A stretch of 64,000 nt of DNA from Collinsella ihumii (GCF_900046475.1 NZ_FCOU01000005.1:62001-126000), one strand, 5' to 3'; counted from the first letter of the stretch, positions 8,482 through 16,423 are shown. Program-made: numbers and translations. The notes: generated by a model from the sequence alone, not told the origin.

Positions 8482-8494
8482 GCAAACTTTTGGG

Positions 8495-8570
8495 CTTTTG
8501 GGGACAGTCCCTTTTTGTTAACGGCGGCGCAGCTGCGCCGCCGTTAACAAAAAGGGACTGTCCCCAAAAG
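8495..8570. repeat. 76-bp perfect loop-less palindrome, TTTGGGGACAG family
   Basis: The 38 bases 8495-8532 are the exact reverse complement of 8533-8570, with no central loop. From the outside inward each arm carries CTTTTGGGGACAG, TCCCTTTTTG, TTAAC and a GC-rich centre. It lies after citC and just before the promoter of the next gene. A TTTTTG run in each arm would let it act as a transcription terminator in either direction. Its size, perfection and the shared border with 9729-9812 and 62971-63058 suggest a mobile repetitive palindrome. Confidence 0.85.
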
Positions 8571-8582
8571 TTCGCCCCCAGC

Positions 8583-8631
8583 TTGCAGAGCCACTCGAGG
8601 CATACTAGAATAGTTGACATGTCAAGTATTC
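8583..8631 (+). promoter_or_regulatory. Promoter with overlapping operator palindrome
   Basis: TTGCAG (8583-8588) and TAGAAT (8606-8611) are separated by 17 bases, a good sigma-70-type promoter. A 24-bp near-perfect palindrome (8608-8631, centre TTGACATGTCAA, one mismatched pair) begins inside the -10 element and covers the likely transcription start. That placement is classical for a repressor operator. It precedes the AbrB-family gene at 8651. Confidence 0.55.
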
Positions 8632-8650
8632 TCGAGATTCGCGAGGCCCT

Positions 8651-9724
8651 GTGGAACTGATTCATATCCTGGCAACCCTGTTCGTCGCCGTTGCGGGCTT
8701 TTTGGTCGCCCGCCGCATCGGCATACCCGTCCCCGCCATGATCGGCTCCATGCTTGCCGTGGGCATCGTCAGCGCGTTCACCGGCTTCACCGAGATGCCC
8801 GCCCCCATCAAGGCGATTTCCCAGGGCATCTCGGGCGCATTCATCGGCCTTTCCATCTCGCGGCGCGACGTACGCAACGTCCCGCACATGATCAAGCCGC
8901 TTATCCTGCTGATCACGCTGCTGACCGTCAACACGATTTCCCTCGGCATCGTGTTCCACGTCTTCTTTGGATGGGACCTCATGACGGGCCTGCTCTCCTG
9001 CGTCGCGGGAGGCATCGCCGACGTCTCGCTCATCGCCATGGATCTCGATGCGGATGCGAGCACCGTCGCCATCATGCAGACGCTGCGCCTGGCCACCGTG
9101 CTCGCCTTTTTGCCCTCATGGGTGCAGTTCATGACGCGCAACATCGATGAGGAGGAGGATTCCGGCCCCTCGCTCGACATGAGCCATGTTGCCAACCCGA
9201 CCGTGCTGGACCGATTCATCAACACGCAGGGACGCAAGACCGCCTTCACCCTGATCATCGCTCTGGCCTGCGGCGCTGTGGGCTATGCGAGCGGAATCCC
9301 CGCAGGCTCGCTTGTCTGCTCTCTGATCGTGGTCGCTGCGCTCAACATCTTCACCGATGCCTGCGCGATGCCCATGACCATCAAGCGCATCGCCCAGGTG
9401 CTCGCCGGCAGCCTCGTGGGCTCATCGGTCACGCCCGAGACCATTTCGCACCTCAACACCATCGTCGGCCCGGTCATCATCATGATGGCCATGTACATGA
9501 TCGTGAACTTCACGTTTTCGAAGATCGCGACCAAGACCGGCATGCTCGATATGAAAAGCGCCCTGTTCGCCTCTTCGCCGGGCGGCGCGAGCGATATGGC
9601 GCTCATCGCCGGAGACCTGGGGGCAGACTTGGCCAAGATCGCCGTGCTGCAGATCTGCCGCGTCATCTACGCGTCGGTGCTCATGCCGCAGGTGGCCATC
9701 TTGGTCGTGCGTCTCATGGCTTGA
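8651..9724 (+). CDS. AbrB-family integral membrane protein (putative transporter)
   Basis: The 357-aa protein is almost entirely hydrophobic, with roughly ten membrane segments arranged as two similar halves (about 1-165 and 190-357). Each half ends in a G-G-(I/A)-(A/S)-D-(V/M)-(S/A)-L-I-A motif, at about residues 120 and 315. This is the pattern of the family once called 'putative ammonia monooxygenase' and now AbrB-like permeases; the substrate is unknown. The start is GTG at 8651 after GCGAGG. It has its own promoter and operator at 8583-8631 and is bracketed by two palindromes of the same family. A role in carboxylate traffic is possible given the citrate genes next door, but this is only positional. 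Confidence 0.8.
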   Translation: MELIHILATLFVAVAGFLVARRIGIPVPAMIGSMLAVGIVSAFTGFTEMPAPIKAISQGISGAFIGLSISRRDVRNVPHMIKPLILLITLLTVNTISLGIVFHVFFGWDLMTGLLSCVAGGIADVSLIAMDLDADASTVAIMQTLRLATVLAFLPSWVQFMTRNIDEEEDSGPSLDMSHVANPTVLDRFINTQGRKTAFTLIIALACGAVGYASGIPAGSLVCSLIVVAALNIFTDACAMPMTIKRIAQVLAGSLVGSSVTPETISHLNTIVGPVIIMMAMYMIVNFTFSKIATKTGMLDMKSALFASSPGGASDMALIAGDLGADLAKIAVLQICRVIYASVLMPQVAILVVRLMA

Positions 9725-9728
9725 TTTT

Positions 9729-9812
9729 GGGGCGAATTTTTGGGGACAGTCCCTTTTTATTCACGGCGGCGCCGCCGTGAATAAAAAGGGACTGTCCCCA
9801 AAAATTCGCCCC
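9729..9812. repeat. 84-bp perfect loop-less palindrome, TTTGGGGACAG family
   Basis: Bases 9729-9770 are the exact reverse complement of 9771-9812. Each arm reads GGGGCGAA, TTTTTGGGGACAG, TCCCTTTTTA, TTCA and CGGCGGC inward. It fills nearly all of the space between two convergent genes (stop at 9724, stop at 9820), so bidirectional termination is the natural role. The border is shared with 8495-8570, but the innermost part is different. Confidence 0.85.
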
Positions 9813-9819
9813 TCTAGGA

Positions 9820-10536
9820 CTACATGCGGCCGAGCTCGCGCATCTTGAGCTCGTAGGCCGTAGCGATGATCTCGCAGCAGCCTTCCACGCCGAACAGGGC
9901 GCGGTTGATGACGAGGTCCTTGCCCTGGCGCAGCTTGCGCTTGCCCGCGGAGTAGCGCTTGTAAAACAGCTCGCGGTTGCGCTGCATCTTCTTGATGAGC
10001 TTGATGGCCTTGGCCTCGGTCAGGCCACGACGGCGCTGCACGATCTCCACGCGCTCGGCGAGCGGCGCGGTGACGTAGACCGTGATGAGGTTCGGGTTGT
10101 CGCGCAGGATGTAGTCGGACAGGCGCCCGATGATGATGCACGACTCCGAGGAGCCCACGTCCAGAATGACCTGCTTCAGGCTCTCGAACAGCTTGTCGGC
10201 CGTGGTGCGCGCGTCAAAGCGATCGGGCAGAAACGTCATCATCTCCGCCGCGACCATCTCATCGTAGGACGCGACCTTGTCGACCACCGTGTCGGAGCGG
10301 CGCGCGGCGCGGATGAGCAGCTCGTTGTCGTACAGGGGAATCCCCAGGCGCTCCTGCAGCGCGATGCCGATCTCATGCGCATCGGTACCGTACTCGCGCG
10401 CAATCGTGATCACGACCGGGTACTCGGGATCGACGAGCTCGGTCGGTGCGCCCAGGGCGTCGTTGGCGTACATGTCCTGCGCGTAGAGCTTGGAGACGTC
10501 CGCCTTGTTGCCGTTCACAATCGCCATGATGGCCAT
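9820..10536 (-). CDS. Cytidylate-kinase-like family protein lacking a standard P-loop
   Basis: This 238-aa protein has the overall layout of the cytidylate-kinase-like family: I-A-R-E-Y-G near residue 45, G-I-P-L-Y-D near 65, I-I-I-G-R-L-S-D-Y-I-L-R-D near 138, and a basic R-R-R-G-L-T-E-A-K-A segment near 167. Where relatives have a glycine-rich G-S-G-G phosphate loop after R-E-Y, this protein has G-T-D-A-H, so ordinary ATP binding is doubtful. About 37 extra residues precede the domain. It is the last gene of the amino-acid ABC operon, 39 bp after the permease stop. Start uncertain: ATG 10536 or 10527, neither with a strong ribosome binding site. Function unknown. Confidence 0.75.
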   Translation of the reverse strand: MAIMAIVNGNKADVSKLYAQDMYANDALGAPTELVDPEYPVVITIAREYGTDAHEIGIALQERLGIPLYDNELLIRAARRSDTVVDKVASYDEMVAAEMMTFLPDRFDARTTADKLFESLKQVILDVGSSESCIIIGRLSDYILRDNPNLITVYVTAPLAERVEIVQRRRGLTEAKAIKLIKKMQRNRELFYKRYSAGKRKLRQGKDLVINRALFGVEGCCEIIATAYELKMRELGRM

Positions 10537-10575
10537 CCAATCTGCCGGGGCGCCTCGCCCCGGCGGCTCGTCTCG

Positions 10576-11223
10576 CTACGCTGCGACCGCGCGGCGCTGG
10601 TACGCGCGCACGAGCAGGGAGATACCGAAATTCAACACGAAGTATAGCAAGAACACGAAGCCGTACATGAGCAGCTTGGCGTCCAGGCTGGGGATCTGCG
10701 CCATGACGACGCGCGCGTTGAACATGAGCTCCATGACGCTGATGCTCGCCAGGTACGAGGAGTCCTTGATGACCGTCGTGCACTGGCTGAACAGCGCGGG
10801 GATGATCGTCTTGAACGTCTGGGGCAGGATGATGAGCCGCATCGACTGGAAGAAACCGAAGCCCTGCGACTGCGCCGCCTCGAACTGGCTCTTGGGGATC
10901 GAGTTGAAGCCGCCGCGCACGATCTCGGCCATGACGGCGGAGGTGAACACGGTAAAGGCGATAACGGAGACCACGAAGTTGGACGCGCGCACCGTGAAGT
11001 AGATGAACAGGATCCACAGGAGGTTCGGCGTGCAGCGGAACAGCTCGATGTAGGCGGTGACGATCCAGCGGAAGATCGACAGCTTGCCATGGCAGTACTG
11101 CTTGATCATGGCGAGGATCGTGCCGAAGATCACCGAGAAGATGATCGCGAGCACCGAAATGCGGATCGTGAGCCAAAATCCGCCGAGGATAAACGACAGG
11201 TTGGTCGCGTTGAAAGCATCCAT
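10576..11223 (-). CDS. Amino-acid ABC transporter permease (second subunit)
   Basis: A 215-aa polar-amino-acid-type permease with about five membrane segments. The coupling loop that contacts the ATPase is visible as E-A-A-Q-S-Q-G-F-G-F-F-Q-S near residues 140-152, a variant of the E-A-A-x-x-x-G motif. It begins 3 bp after the preceding permease gene, with GGAGG overlapping that gene's end, so the two are translationally linked. Together they probably form the heterodimeric membrane channel of the importer encoded at 9820-13878. Substrate not predictable from sequence alone; glutamate, glutamine, cystine and similar amino acids are typical for the family. Confidence 0.9.
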   Translation of the reverse strand: MDAFNATNLSFILGGFWLTIRISVLAIIFSVIFGTILAMIKQYCHGKLSIFRWIVTAYIELFRCTPNLLWILFIYFTVRASNFVVSVIAFTVFTSAVMAEIVRGGFNSIPKSQFEAAQSQGFGFFQSMRLIILPQTFKTIIPALFSQCTTVIKDSSYLASISVMELMFNARVVMAQIPSLDAKLLMYGFVFLLYFVLNFGISLLVRAYQRRAVAA

Positions 11224-11226
11224 GGA

Positions 11227-11976
11227 TTACGCCTCCTCTACGGATTCGATCGTGGACGGCAGGTTGATCACCTTGGCCTTGGGCATGCGCTTGGAGCGCT
11301 TCTCGAGGAACTGGACGAGCAGGGACAGCGGGAAGCAGATGATGAAGTACATCACGCACGCCATGATGTAGCCCTGCAGGTATCCGTAGGTGCCCACGAA
11401 GCTGTTGGAGCGGTACATCAGGTCGCCGCCCGCAACGAGCGCAAGCACCGAGCTGTTCTTGACGAGGTTCAGGGCCTGGTTGCACAGCGGGGGCAGGATC
11501 ACCTTGAAGGTCTGCGGGAGGATGATGTAGAGGTAGGCCTGCGCGCGCGTGAAGCCCTGCGACAGCGCCGCCTCCATCTGGCCGCGCGGAACGGCCTCGA
11601 TGCCCGTGCGGATGACCTCGGACACGTAGGCCGCATGGTACAGGCCGACACCCACGAAGCCGAGCACGACCGACGGAATGGGCACCGGCGTCGGGGAACC
11701 AGTCACGATCTGGAGCAGCTGCGGGCCCATGAGGTACATGAAGACCACCTGCACCGGAAGCGGGGTGTTCTGGTAGAACTCAACGTAGACGCGGCTGATG
11801 GCGCGCAAGATCCGCGAGTGCGTCGTGGAGAACACACCGAGGATCGTACCCAGCACCAGCGCAAGGATCAATCCGTAGATCGACACTTGGAGCGTGATGA
11901 AGAATCCCGACCAAAAGGAATCCATGGCTCCAAAGGTTATCTCCCAACGCATGGGGTCGAGCAGACTCTCGATCAT
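11227..11976 (-). CDS. Amino-acid ABC transporter permease (first subunit)
   Basis: A 249-aa HisM/GlnP-type permease with five or six membrane segments. The EAA loop is visible as E-A-A-L-S-Q-G-F-T-R-A-Q-A near residues 137-149. The ATG at 11976 is chosen because GGGAAAGGAAGGG lies directly upstream; the frame is open further, but that sequence is the structured spacer. The 197-bp gap to the binding-protein gene holds several strong hairpins, so permease expression is probably set below that of the binding protein. It pairs with the permease at 10576-11223. Confidence 0.92.
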   Translation of the reverse strand: MIESLLDPMRWEITFGAMDSFWSGFFITLQVSIYGLILALVLGTILGVFSTTHSRILRAISRVYVEFYQNTPLPVQVVFMYLMGPQLLQIVTGSPTPVPIPSVVLGFVGVGLYHAAYVSEVIRTGIEAVPRGQMEAALSQGFTRAQAYLYIILPQTFKVILPPLCNQALNLVKNSSVLALVAGGDLMYRSNSFVGTYGYLQGYIMACVMYFIICFPLSLLVQFLEKRSKRMPKAKVINLPSTIESVEEA

Positions 11977-11998
11977 AACCCTTCCTTTCCCTCCATCC

Positions 11999-12152
11999 TG
12001 CAGAAAACCAGGTACCCGGGGCGCGCCGGGCGAATGCCCGGCCTGGCCGCGGAGGCGCGATGCGCACTGTTCGGTGCACACCGCGCCTCCGCACCCGTCA
12101 TTTTCTGCAACGATGCGGATTCGCGACTGCAAGCGGCGGTCGCGAATCCGCA
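11999..12152 (-). promoter_or_regulatory. Multi-hairpin spacer between binding-protein and permease genes
   Basis: Directly after the binding-protein stop (12174) comes a 14-bp perfect hairpin (12114-12127 with 12139-12152). A larger structure follows: 9-bp closing arms (11999-12007 with 12101-12109) enclose two smaller hairpins (12025-12031 with 12036-12042, and 12049-12059 with 12082-12092). No U-run follows, so full termination is less likely than partial attenuation or protection of the upstream mRNA 3' end. Such an arrangement gives excess binding protein over membrane parts. Confidence 0.6.
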
Positions 12153-12173
12153 CTCAATCACAAAACGCAGATC

Positions 12174-13055
12174 TTACGCAGCGTCACCGAGCCACGTGGT
12201 GATCTCCTCGTCGATCCAGCCGTTGTCGAGCAGCTCGACGATCGTCTCGTCAACGAGCTCGGACAGGTCGCAACCCTTCTCGGTGGCAACGCCGTACTCC
12301 TGCGTACCGAACTCGATCTCGGGCTGCAGCAGCTCGACGGTGTCGTCCATGTAGGTGTTCAGCGTGGAGCGGTCCATGGCGAAGGCCTGCACCATGCCGG
12401 CGTCGAGCGCGTCTTTGATCTCGGGGTAGGACTGGTACTCCACGAACTGCGGCGTGCAGGTGAAGCCCTCGTCGGAGATCATCTGCTCGACCAGGCTCTG
12501 GGTGGTGGAGCCGGTGGAGACGCCGATGGTGTTGCTGCCGAGGTCGTTCATCGAGGTCCAGCCGTTGGCCTTCTTGACCATAATGCCCACGGAGTCGGTG
12601 CGGTAGGCGGTGGAGAAGTCCCAGCTCTCCTTGCGCTCGTCGGTGATGGTGTAGGTGGCCGCGACGATGTCGAGCTGGCCGGAGTCAATCAGGGTGCCGC
12701 GGGTGGAGGGCGTCACCGTGGTGAACTCGCATAGGCCCTGAGCCTTGGCCTCGTCATAGGTGACGTCGAAGACCGCCGCGGCGATCTGATAGCAGATGTC
12801 GATCTCGAGACCCTCGTACTCGTTGGTCTCGGTGTTCAGATAGCCGTAGCCGAGAACGTCGGCCTTGACGCCGCAGTTGAGCTTGCCGCGATCCTTGATG
12901 GTCTGGATCTTGGAGTCGCCGCTGGCAGTGGAGCTGCCGCCGCCCGTGGTGGAGCCGGAGTCCCCACCGCAGCCGGAAAGCGCGCTGGCGCCAGCCGCCG
13001 CCACGATGCCGAGACCGCAGACCTGCAGGAAATTGCGACGAGAGATGTTCTTCAT
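12174..13055 (-). CDS. Amino-acid ABC transporter substrate-binding lipoprotein
   Basis: A 293-aa extracytoplasmic solute-binding protein of the polar amino acid type (family 3). The N-terminus reads S-R-R-N-F-L, a twin-arginine motif, followed by a hydrophobic stretch and the lipobox L-S-G-C at residues about 26-29. A Gly/Ser/Thr-rich linker follows. The folded protein is thus probably exported by Tat and lipid-anchored outside the cell. Family features include K-A-D-V-L-G-Y-G-Y and E-G-L-E-I-D-I-C-Y-Q near residues 65-90. The ATG at 13055 follows GAAGGGG. It lies between the ATPase gene and the structured spacer before the permeases. Confidence 0.9.
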   Translation of the reverse strand: MKNISRRNFLQVCGLGIVAAAGASALSGCGGDSGSTTGGGSSTASGDSKIQTIKDRGKLNCGVKADVLGYGYLNTETNEYEGLEIDICYQIAAAVFDVTYDEAKAQGLCEFTTVTPSTRGTLIDSGQLDIVAATYTITDERKESWDFSTAYRTDSVGIMVKKANGWTSMNDLGSNTIGVSTGSTTQSLVEQMISDEGFTCTPQFVEYQSYPEIKDALDAGMVQAFAMDRSTLNTYMDDTVELLQPEIEFGTQEYGVATEKGCDLSELVDETIVELLDNGWIDEEITTWLGDAA

Positions 13056-13146
13056 GATCGGTACCCCTTCCATCTGGTACGGATATCGCCATCTGCGACG
13101 TTTGCCGCCGCAGGGGGCTACAGGTAGGGCGAGCGCCGCCGGCTCG

Positions 13147-13878
13147 CTAGTGCAGGATCTTGTTGAGGAAGTCCTTGCAACGGGGATTCTGCGGGTTGGT
13201 GAAGAAGTGCTCGGGCGTGCCCTCCTCCAGGATCTGGCCATCGTCCATGAAGATCACGCGGTCGGCGACCTGCTTGGCGAAGTTCATCTCGTGCGTGACG
13301 CAGATCATGGTGATGTTGTCCTGGGCGAGCTCGATCATGACGTCGAGCACTTCCTGAATCATCTCGGGGTCGAGCGCGGAGGTCGGCTCGTCGAACAGAA
13401 TGATGGGCTGCTTGGTGCACATGGCGCGCGCGATGGCGACGCGCTGCTGCTGGCCGCCGGAGAGGTTCTGCGGGTACTCGCCGGCCTTTGCGGCCAAACC
13501 GACGCGCTCGAGCGCGGCCATGGCGGTGCGCGTCGCCTCTTCCTTGGTCTTCTTCTGCAGCTTGATCGGGGCGAGCGTGAGGTTGCCGAGCACCGTCATG
13601 TTCGGATACAGGTTGAACTGCTGGAACACCATGGACGAGTACTTGCGGGCCATCTCGAGGTGGTTCTTCTTGGTGAGCTCGATGCCGTCGATGATGACCT
13701 GGCCGCTCGTGGGCTCCTCGAGGTAATCGACGCAACGGATGAGCGTGGACTTACCCGAGCCGGACGGCCCGATGACAACGACCTTCTCGCCCTCCTTGAC
13801 GGTGAGGTTGATGTCCTTCAGGACATGAAGGTCGCCGAAATACTTGTTCAGCCCACGGATTTCGATCATGTCGGCCAT
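13147..13878 (-). CDS. Amino-acid ABC transporter ATP-binding protein (GlnQ/HisP type)
   Basis: At 243 aa this is a standard importer ATPase. Walker A is G-P-S-G-S-G-K-S-T (about 38-46), the Q-loop F-Q-Q-F-N-L-Y-P follows, the signature is L-S-G-G-Q-Q-Q-R near 139, Walker B is I-I-L-F-D-E-P-T near 160 and the switch histidine is in T-H-E-M. It is the first gene of a five-gene minus-strand operon: ATPase, binding lipoprotein, two permeases, kinase-like protein. The ATG at 13878 is preceded by AAGGAGG at a rather long distance; the ATG at 13869 would also fit. Confidence 0.93.
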   Translation of the reverse strand: MADMIEIRGLNKYFGDLHVLKDINLTVKEGEKVVVIGPSGSGKSTLIRCVDYLEEPTSGQVIIDGIELTKKNHLEMARKYSSMVFQQFNLYPNMTVLGNLTLAPIKLQKKTKEEATRTAMAALERVGLAAKAGEYPQNLSGGQQQRVAIARAMCTKQPIILFDEPTSALDPEMIQEVLDVMIELAQDNITMICVTHEMNFAKQVADRVIFMDDGQILEEGTPEHFFTNPQNPRCKDFLNKILH

Positions 13879-14213
13879 TGGCGCGGTTCCCCTCCTTCAA
13901 CGAGCCGAAACCGCGTGGAGCATATGCACCACCCGCGCGAGCGGGCGGTCATGGCGGCTCGACTCATGTGCTGTACGTTCCGTGCGGGACGCGTCTTTGG
14001 TTGCGCGACGCGTCCGCAACGAGTTGATTTTCAAGTTAGCGCATGCGACGCGAAGCGAAACATGCAGAGGTTTTGAATAAAACCATTGTCCACCGGTATG
14101 GTGAACATGGATTTACCCTATTGGAGCTCCATTATACACACCGCTTGAATGCAGTATTTACAGGCAGCTTCCCGAAACAGTTTGGTTACCAAGAATGTAT
14201 AACGCCGCTGAAC
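13879..14213 (-). promoter_or_regulatory. Promoter region of the first amino-acid importer operon
   Basis: This is a 335-bp gap without a gene between the YqeY stop and the ATPase start. A perfect minus-strand TATAAT occurs at 14131-14136. A -35 at the normal distance is poor. The leader from that box to the first start codon would be about 250 bases, long enough for regulation. I recognise no riboswitch. Confidence 0.4.
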
Positions 14214-14657
14214 CTACGAAAGGCGCGCGCCGACCTCCTTGGCTGCCATCGGCTTGTCGAAGTTGCCCCCGGTCGCCTTGGTGAGCGCGCCCATCACGCG
14301 GCCCATGTCCTTCTTGGACACAGCGCCCAGCTCTGCGATCGTCTGCTCGATGAGGGCGATGAGCGCATCGCCCGTCACCTGCTCGGGCAACAGGCTCTCG
14401 AGAATCTTGACCTGCTCGGTGAGCGTATCGGTGCGCTCCTGGTTGTTGGCGGCCTTGATCGACATCTCCAGCGTCTCGTTCGTCTGCTTGATGAGGCGCT
14501 TGATCATGTTGTCGACGTCCGTCTCGGTCGCATCGCGGCGCTCGTTGACCTCGATGTTCTTCACCTCGCCGATAACCTGGCGGATGATGGACAGCCTTGT
14601 CTTGTCCTTGGCCTTCATGGCCGCGATCATCTGCTCGTGCAGCTCTTCGCTCGTCAT
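14214..14657 (-). CDS. GatB/YqeY domain protein
   Basis: A 147-aa YqeY-family protein, related to the tail domain of the GatB subunit of tRNA-dependent amidotransferase. It is mostly helical. The family C-terminal motif is visible as M-G-R-V-M-G-A-L (about residues 117-124) followed by A-K-E-V-G-A-R-L-S at the end. The ATG follows AAGGAGGACAT, an excellent ribosome binding site. Relatives are widespread in bacteria, usually as lone genes. The exact role is not settled; a link to charged tRNA quality or translation is assumed from the homology. Confidence 0.88.
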   Translation of the reverse strand: MTSEELHEQMIAAMKAKDKTRLSIIRQVIGEVKNIEVNERRDATETDVDNMIKRLIKQTNETLEMSIKAANNQERTDTLTEQVKILESLLPEQVTGDALIALIEQTIAELGAVSKKDMGRVMGALTKATGGNFDKPMAAKEVGARLS

Positions 14658-14676
14658 ATGTCCTCCTTATCCTTGC

Positions 14677-14733
14677 GGCTCGCCGAGACGGCGAGGGCCC
14701 CGTTCGGGGGACCCTCGACCGTCTCGGCGAGCC
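14677..14733 (-). terminator. Large hairpin between foldase and YqeY genes
   Basis: A 15-bp perfect stem (14677-14691 with 14719-14733) closes over a second 6-bp stem (14692-14697 with 14712-14717). There is no U-run on the minus strand, so efficient intrinsic termination is uncertain. It sits in the 163-bp gap between the foldase stop and the YqeY start. Confidence 0.5.
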
Positions 14734-14820
14734 TCTTCGCGATCACATGCGCACGCCCGCGGACGCGGCGGTTGGGCCAAAGGTGCCGCGGCGACGCAGC
14801 CGAATCTCCGATGCCCCGTC

Positions 14821-16032
14821 CTACTGGGCGCTGCCGTTAGAGGGCTCGACGCCGTCCAGGCTCACGTTGTAGGGAACGTTCTCGGGCATGGGGTTGATCT
14901 GAATGTCGGCCTGCTCCTTGTAGTTGTCCCACCACTCGGTCCACGCGGAGCTCTCGGCCTGCGTCTTCACGATGTTGGAGATGTAGGTGCGGATCTCCTC
15001 GGGCACCTCGTCGATCGAGGTGACCTCGTTGTCGACATGGAAGTAGCCGGTGCACTTGATGATGTGGTAGCCGTAGGTGCTCTCGACGATACCGCTCACC
15101 TGGTCGACCGACAGAGCGCTCAGCGCGTCCTGGTACTCCGTCACGAAGCTCGTGAGCTTGTCCCAGCCCACGTCGCCGCCGTCCTCCTTGGAGCCGGAGT
15201 CATCGGAGTACTGCTCGACCGCATCCTCGAACGAAAGCTCGCCGGAGTTGATCTTGTCGAGAGCCTCCTGGGCCTTCGCCTGGGCCTCGGCCTTCTCTTC
15301 GTCGGTGGCGTCGGACGCCACGCTCACCAGCAGGTTGGAGGAGCGACGCGCGTCGTTGTAGGTGTCGAGGTTCTCGTTCAGGTAGTCGATGATGTCCTGA
15401 TCGCTCGGGTCGTCGACCGGGCACACCTTCTCCTTCAGCTTGTCGAGGGCAAGGCTGTTCGAGAGGCTCTGCTTGTAGGAATCCTCGGTGTAGCCGTAGC
15501 TGGACAGCTGCTCGATGAACGCGTCCTCGCCGCCGTAGGACGCCGCGGCGTTCTGCCACGCCTCCTCGATGTCCTCGTCGGTGACGGTGATGTCGTTCTC
15601 GCTGATGGCCTGCTGCTGCAGATACTGCTCGGCGTAGCTGTTGATGGTCTGCTCGCGGTAGCTCTCGGGCGTCTGGCCGGCGTCGACCAGATACTGGGCC
15701 CAGCTGCCCTCGCTGCCGTAGCCGTAAGCGTTGCGCACGGCCATGATCTGCTTGGTAATGGTGTCCTCGGTGATGTTGACGCCGCTGACCGTCGCGGCCA
15801 CGCCGCCGGTGAGCTCGTAGTCCTCGCTGTTGTCCCCCGTGATCTGGCTCAGGACGCCCGAGCACGCCATGGCGGTGACCGACAGCAGCATCGCCGCGCA
15901 GCCGATGGCGACGATCAGGATCTTCACGCCCTTGGAAAGCGTCTCCTTCTTGCTCTTCTTGGCCTGGCTCTTGGTGGGCTGGCCCTCAGGTGCGGCATCG
16001 CGCTTGACGCGCAGATTCTTGTTGAGCGGCAT
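14821..16032 (-). CDS. Membrane-anchored parvulin-type peptidyl-prolyl isomerase (SurA/PrsA-like foldase)
   Basis: A 403-aa protein. A basic cytoplasmic tail (residues 1-33) is followed by one membrane segment (about 34-55), which contains a cysteine but no clear lipobox. A SurA-like N-terminal domain follows (about 65-240), then a parvulin domain (about 250-355) with D-G-G-D-V-G-W and T-Y-G-Y-H-I-I-K-C. It would assist folding of exported proteins on the outer face of the membrane. The ATG at 16032 follows GGAAAGGGAC. The end is marked by a large acidic segment. It is not clearly in an operon; YqeY follows after 163 bp and a hairpin. Confidence 0.85.
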   Translation of the reverse strand: MPLNKNLRVKRDAAPEGQPTKSQAKKSKKETLSKGVKILIVAIGCAAMLLSVTAMACSGVLSQITGDNSEDYELTGGVAATVSGVNITEDTITKQIMAVRNAYGYGSEGSWAQYLVDAGQTPESYREQTINSYAEQYLQQQAISENDITVTDEDIEEAWQNAAASYGGEDAFIEQLSSYGYTEDSYKQSLSNSLALDKLKEKVCPVDDPSDQDIIDYLNENLDTYNDARRSSNLLVSVASDATDEEKAEAQAKAQEALDKINSGELSFEDAVEQYSDDSGSKEDGGDVGWDKLTSFVTEYQDALSALSVDQVSGIVESTYGYHIIKCTGYFHVDNEVTSIDEVPEEIRTYISNIVKTQAESSAWTEWWDNYKEQADIQINPMPENVPYNVSLDGVEPSNGSAQ

Positions 16033-16224
16033 AGCGTCGTCCCTTTCCGGTCCCGGTAATCCACGGTTCATCTGCCGTGAGACGAAATCGACATAAAGCT
16101 TTCCGTATTGTCGCACAGGGGGCCAGAAGACCACCATAAAAGCAAGCGATAACCACAGAGCGCATATGCAAGGGGCCCATCACCCGAGGTCGCCGGATGG
16201 GGGGAGGCAATCCGCCCCAATAGG

Positions 16225-16256
16225 ATGGGTTGGAACGAACCCGTCCCCAACCAACC
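16225..16256. repeat. Dispersed repeat, full copy
   Basis: These 32 bases are the exact reverse complement of 30736-30767, and 22 of them also match positions 1-22. The repeat sits inside a hairpin (16224-16233 with 16251-16260). It lies in the 573-bp gap between the foldase gene and prfA, outside any gene. Exact identity at 14-kb distance means recent spread or gene conversion. Confidence 0.8.
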
Positions 16257-16288
16257 CATCTCCAAACGCGCCGAAAAACGTGTATAGC

Positions 16289-16423
16289 GAGTTTGGTGCG
16301 ATTTTTCGATGAGCTTTGCCCACGGGCGGTACACCCCTCAGCATTTGCCCAGTTGGATCCTGCGGAATTACTGATGGGTGCGGCGCGTGTGGGGAAATGA
16401 GCCTCAAAAATCGTACCAAACTC
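16289..16423. repeat. Inverted-repeat element, 18-bp arms
   Basis: The arm GAGTTTGGTGCGATTTTT at 16289-16306 is repeated in inverted form at 16406-16423 with one mismatch, enclosing about 100 bases. The region 16261-16530 is AT-richer than the surrounding genes and holds only a 60-codon frame without a ribosome binding site. I see no gene in the rest of this gap. It may be a small non-autonomous element or a structured RNA. Confidence 0.5.

Noticed and set aside
8327-8959. 210-codon minus-strand frame across the palindrome at 8495
   Set aside because: It crosses the citC end, a perfect palindrome, a promoter and the permease start; it is a chance frame.
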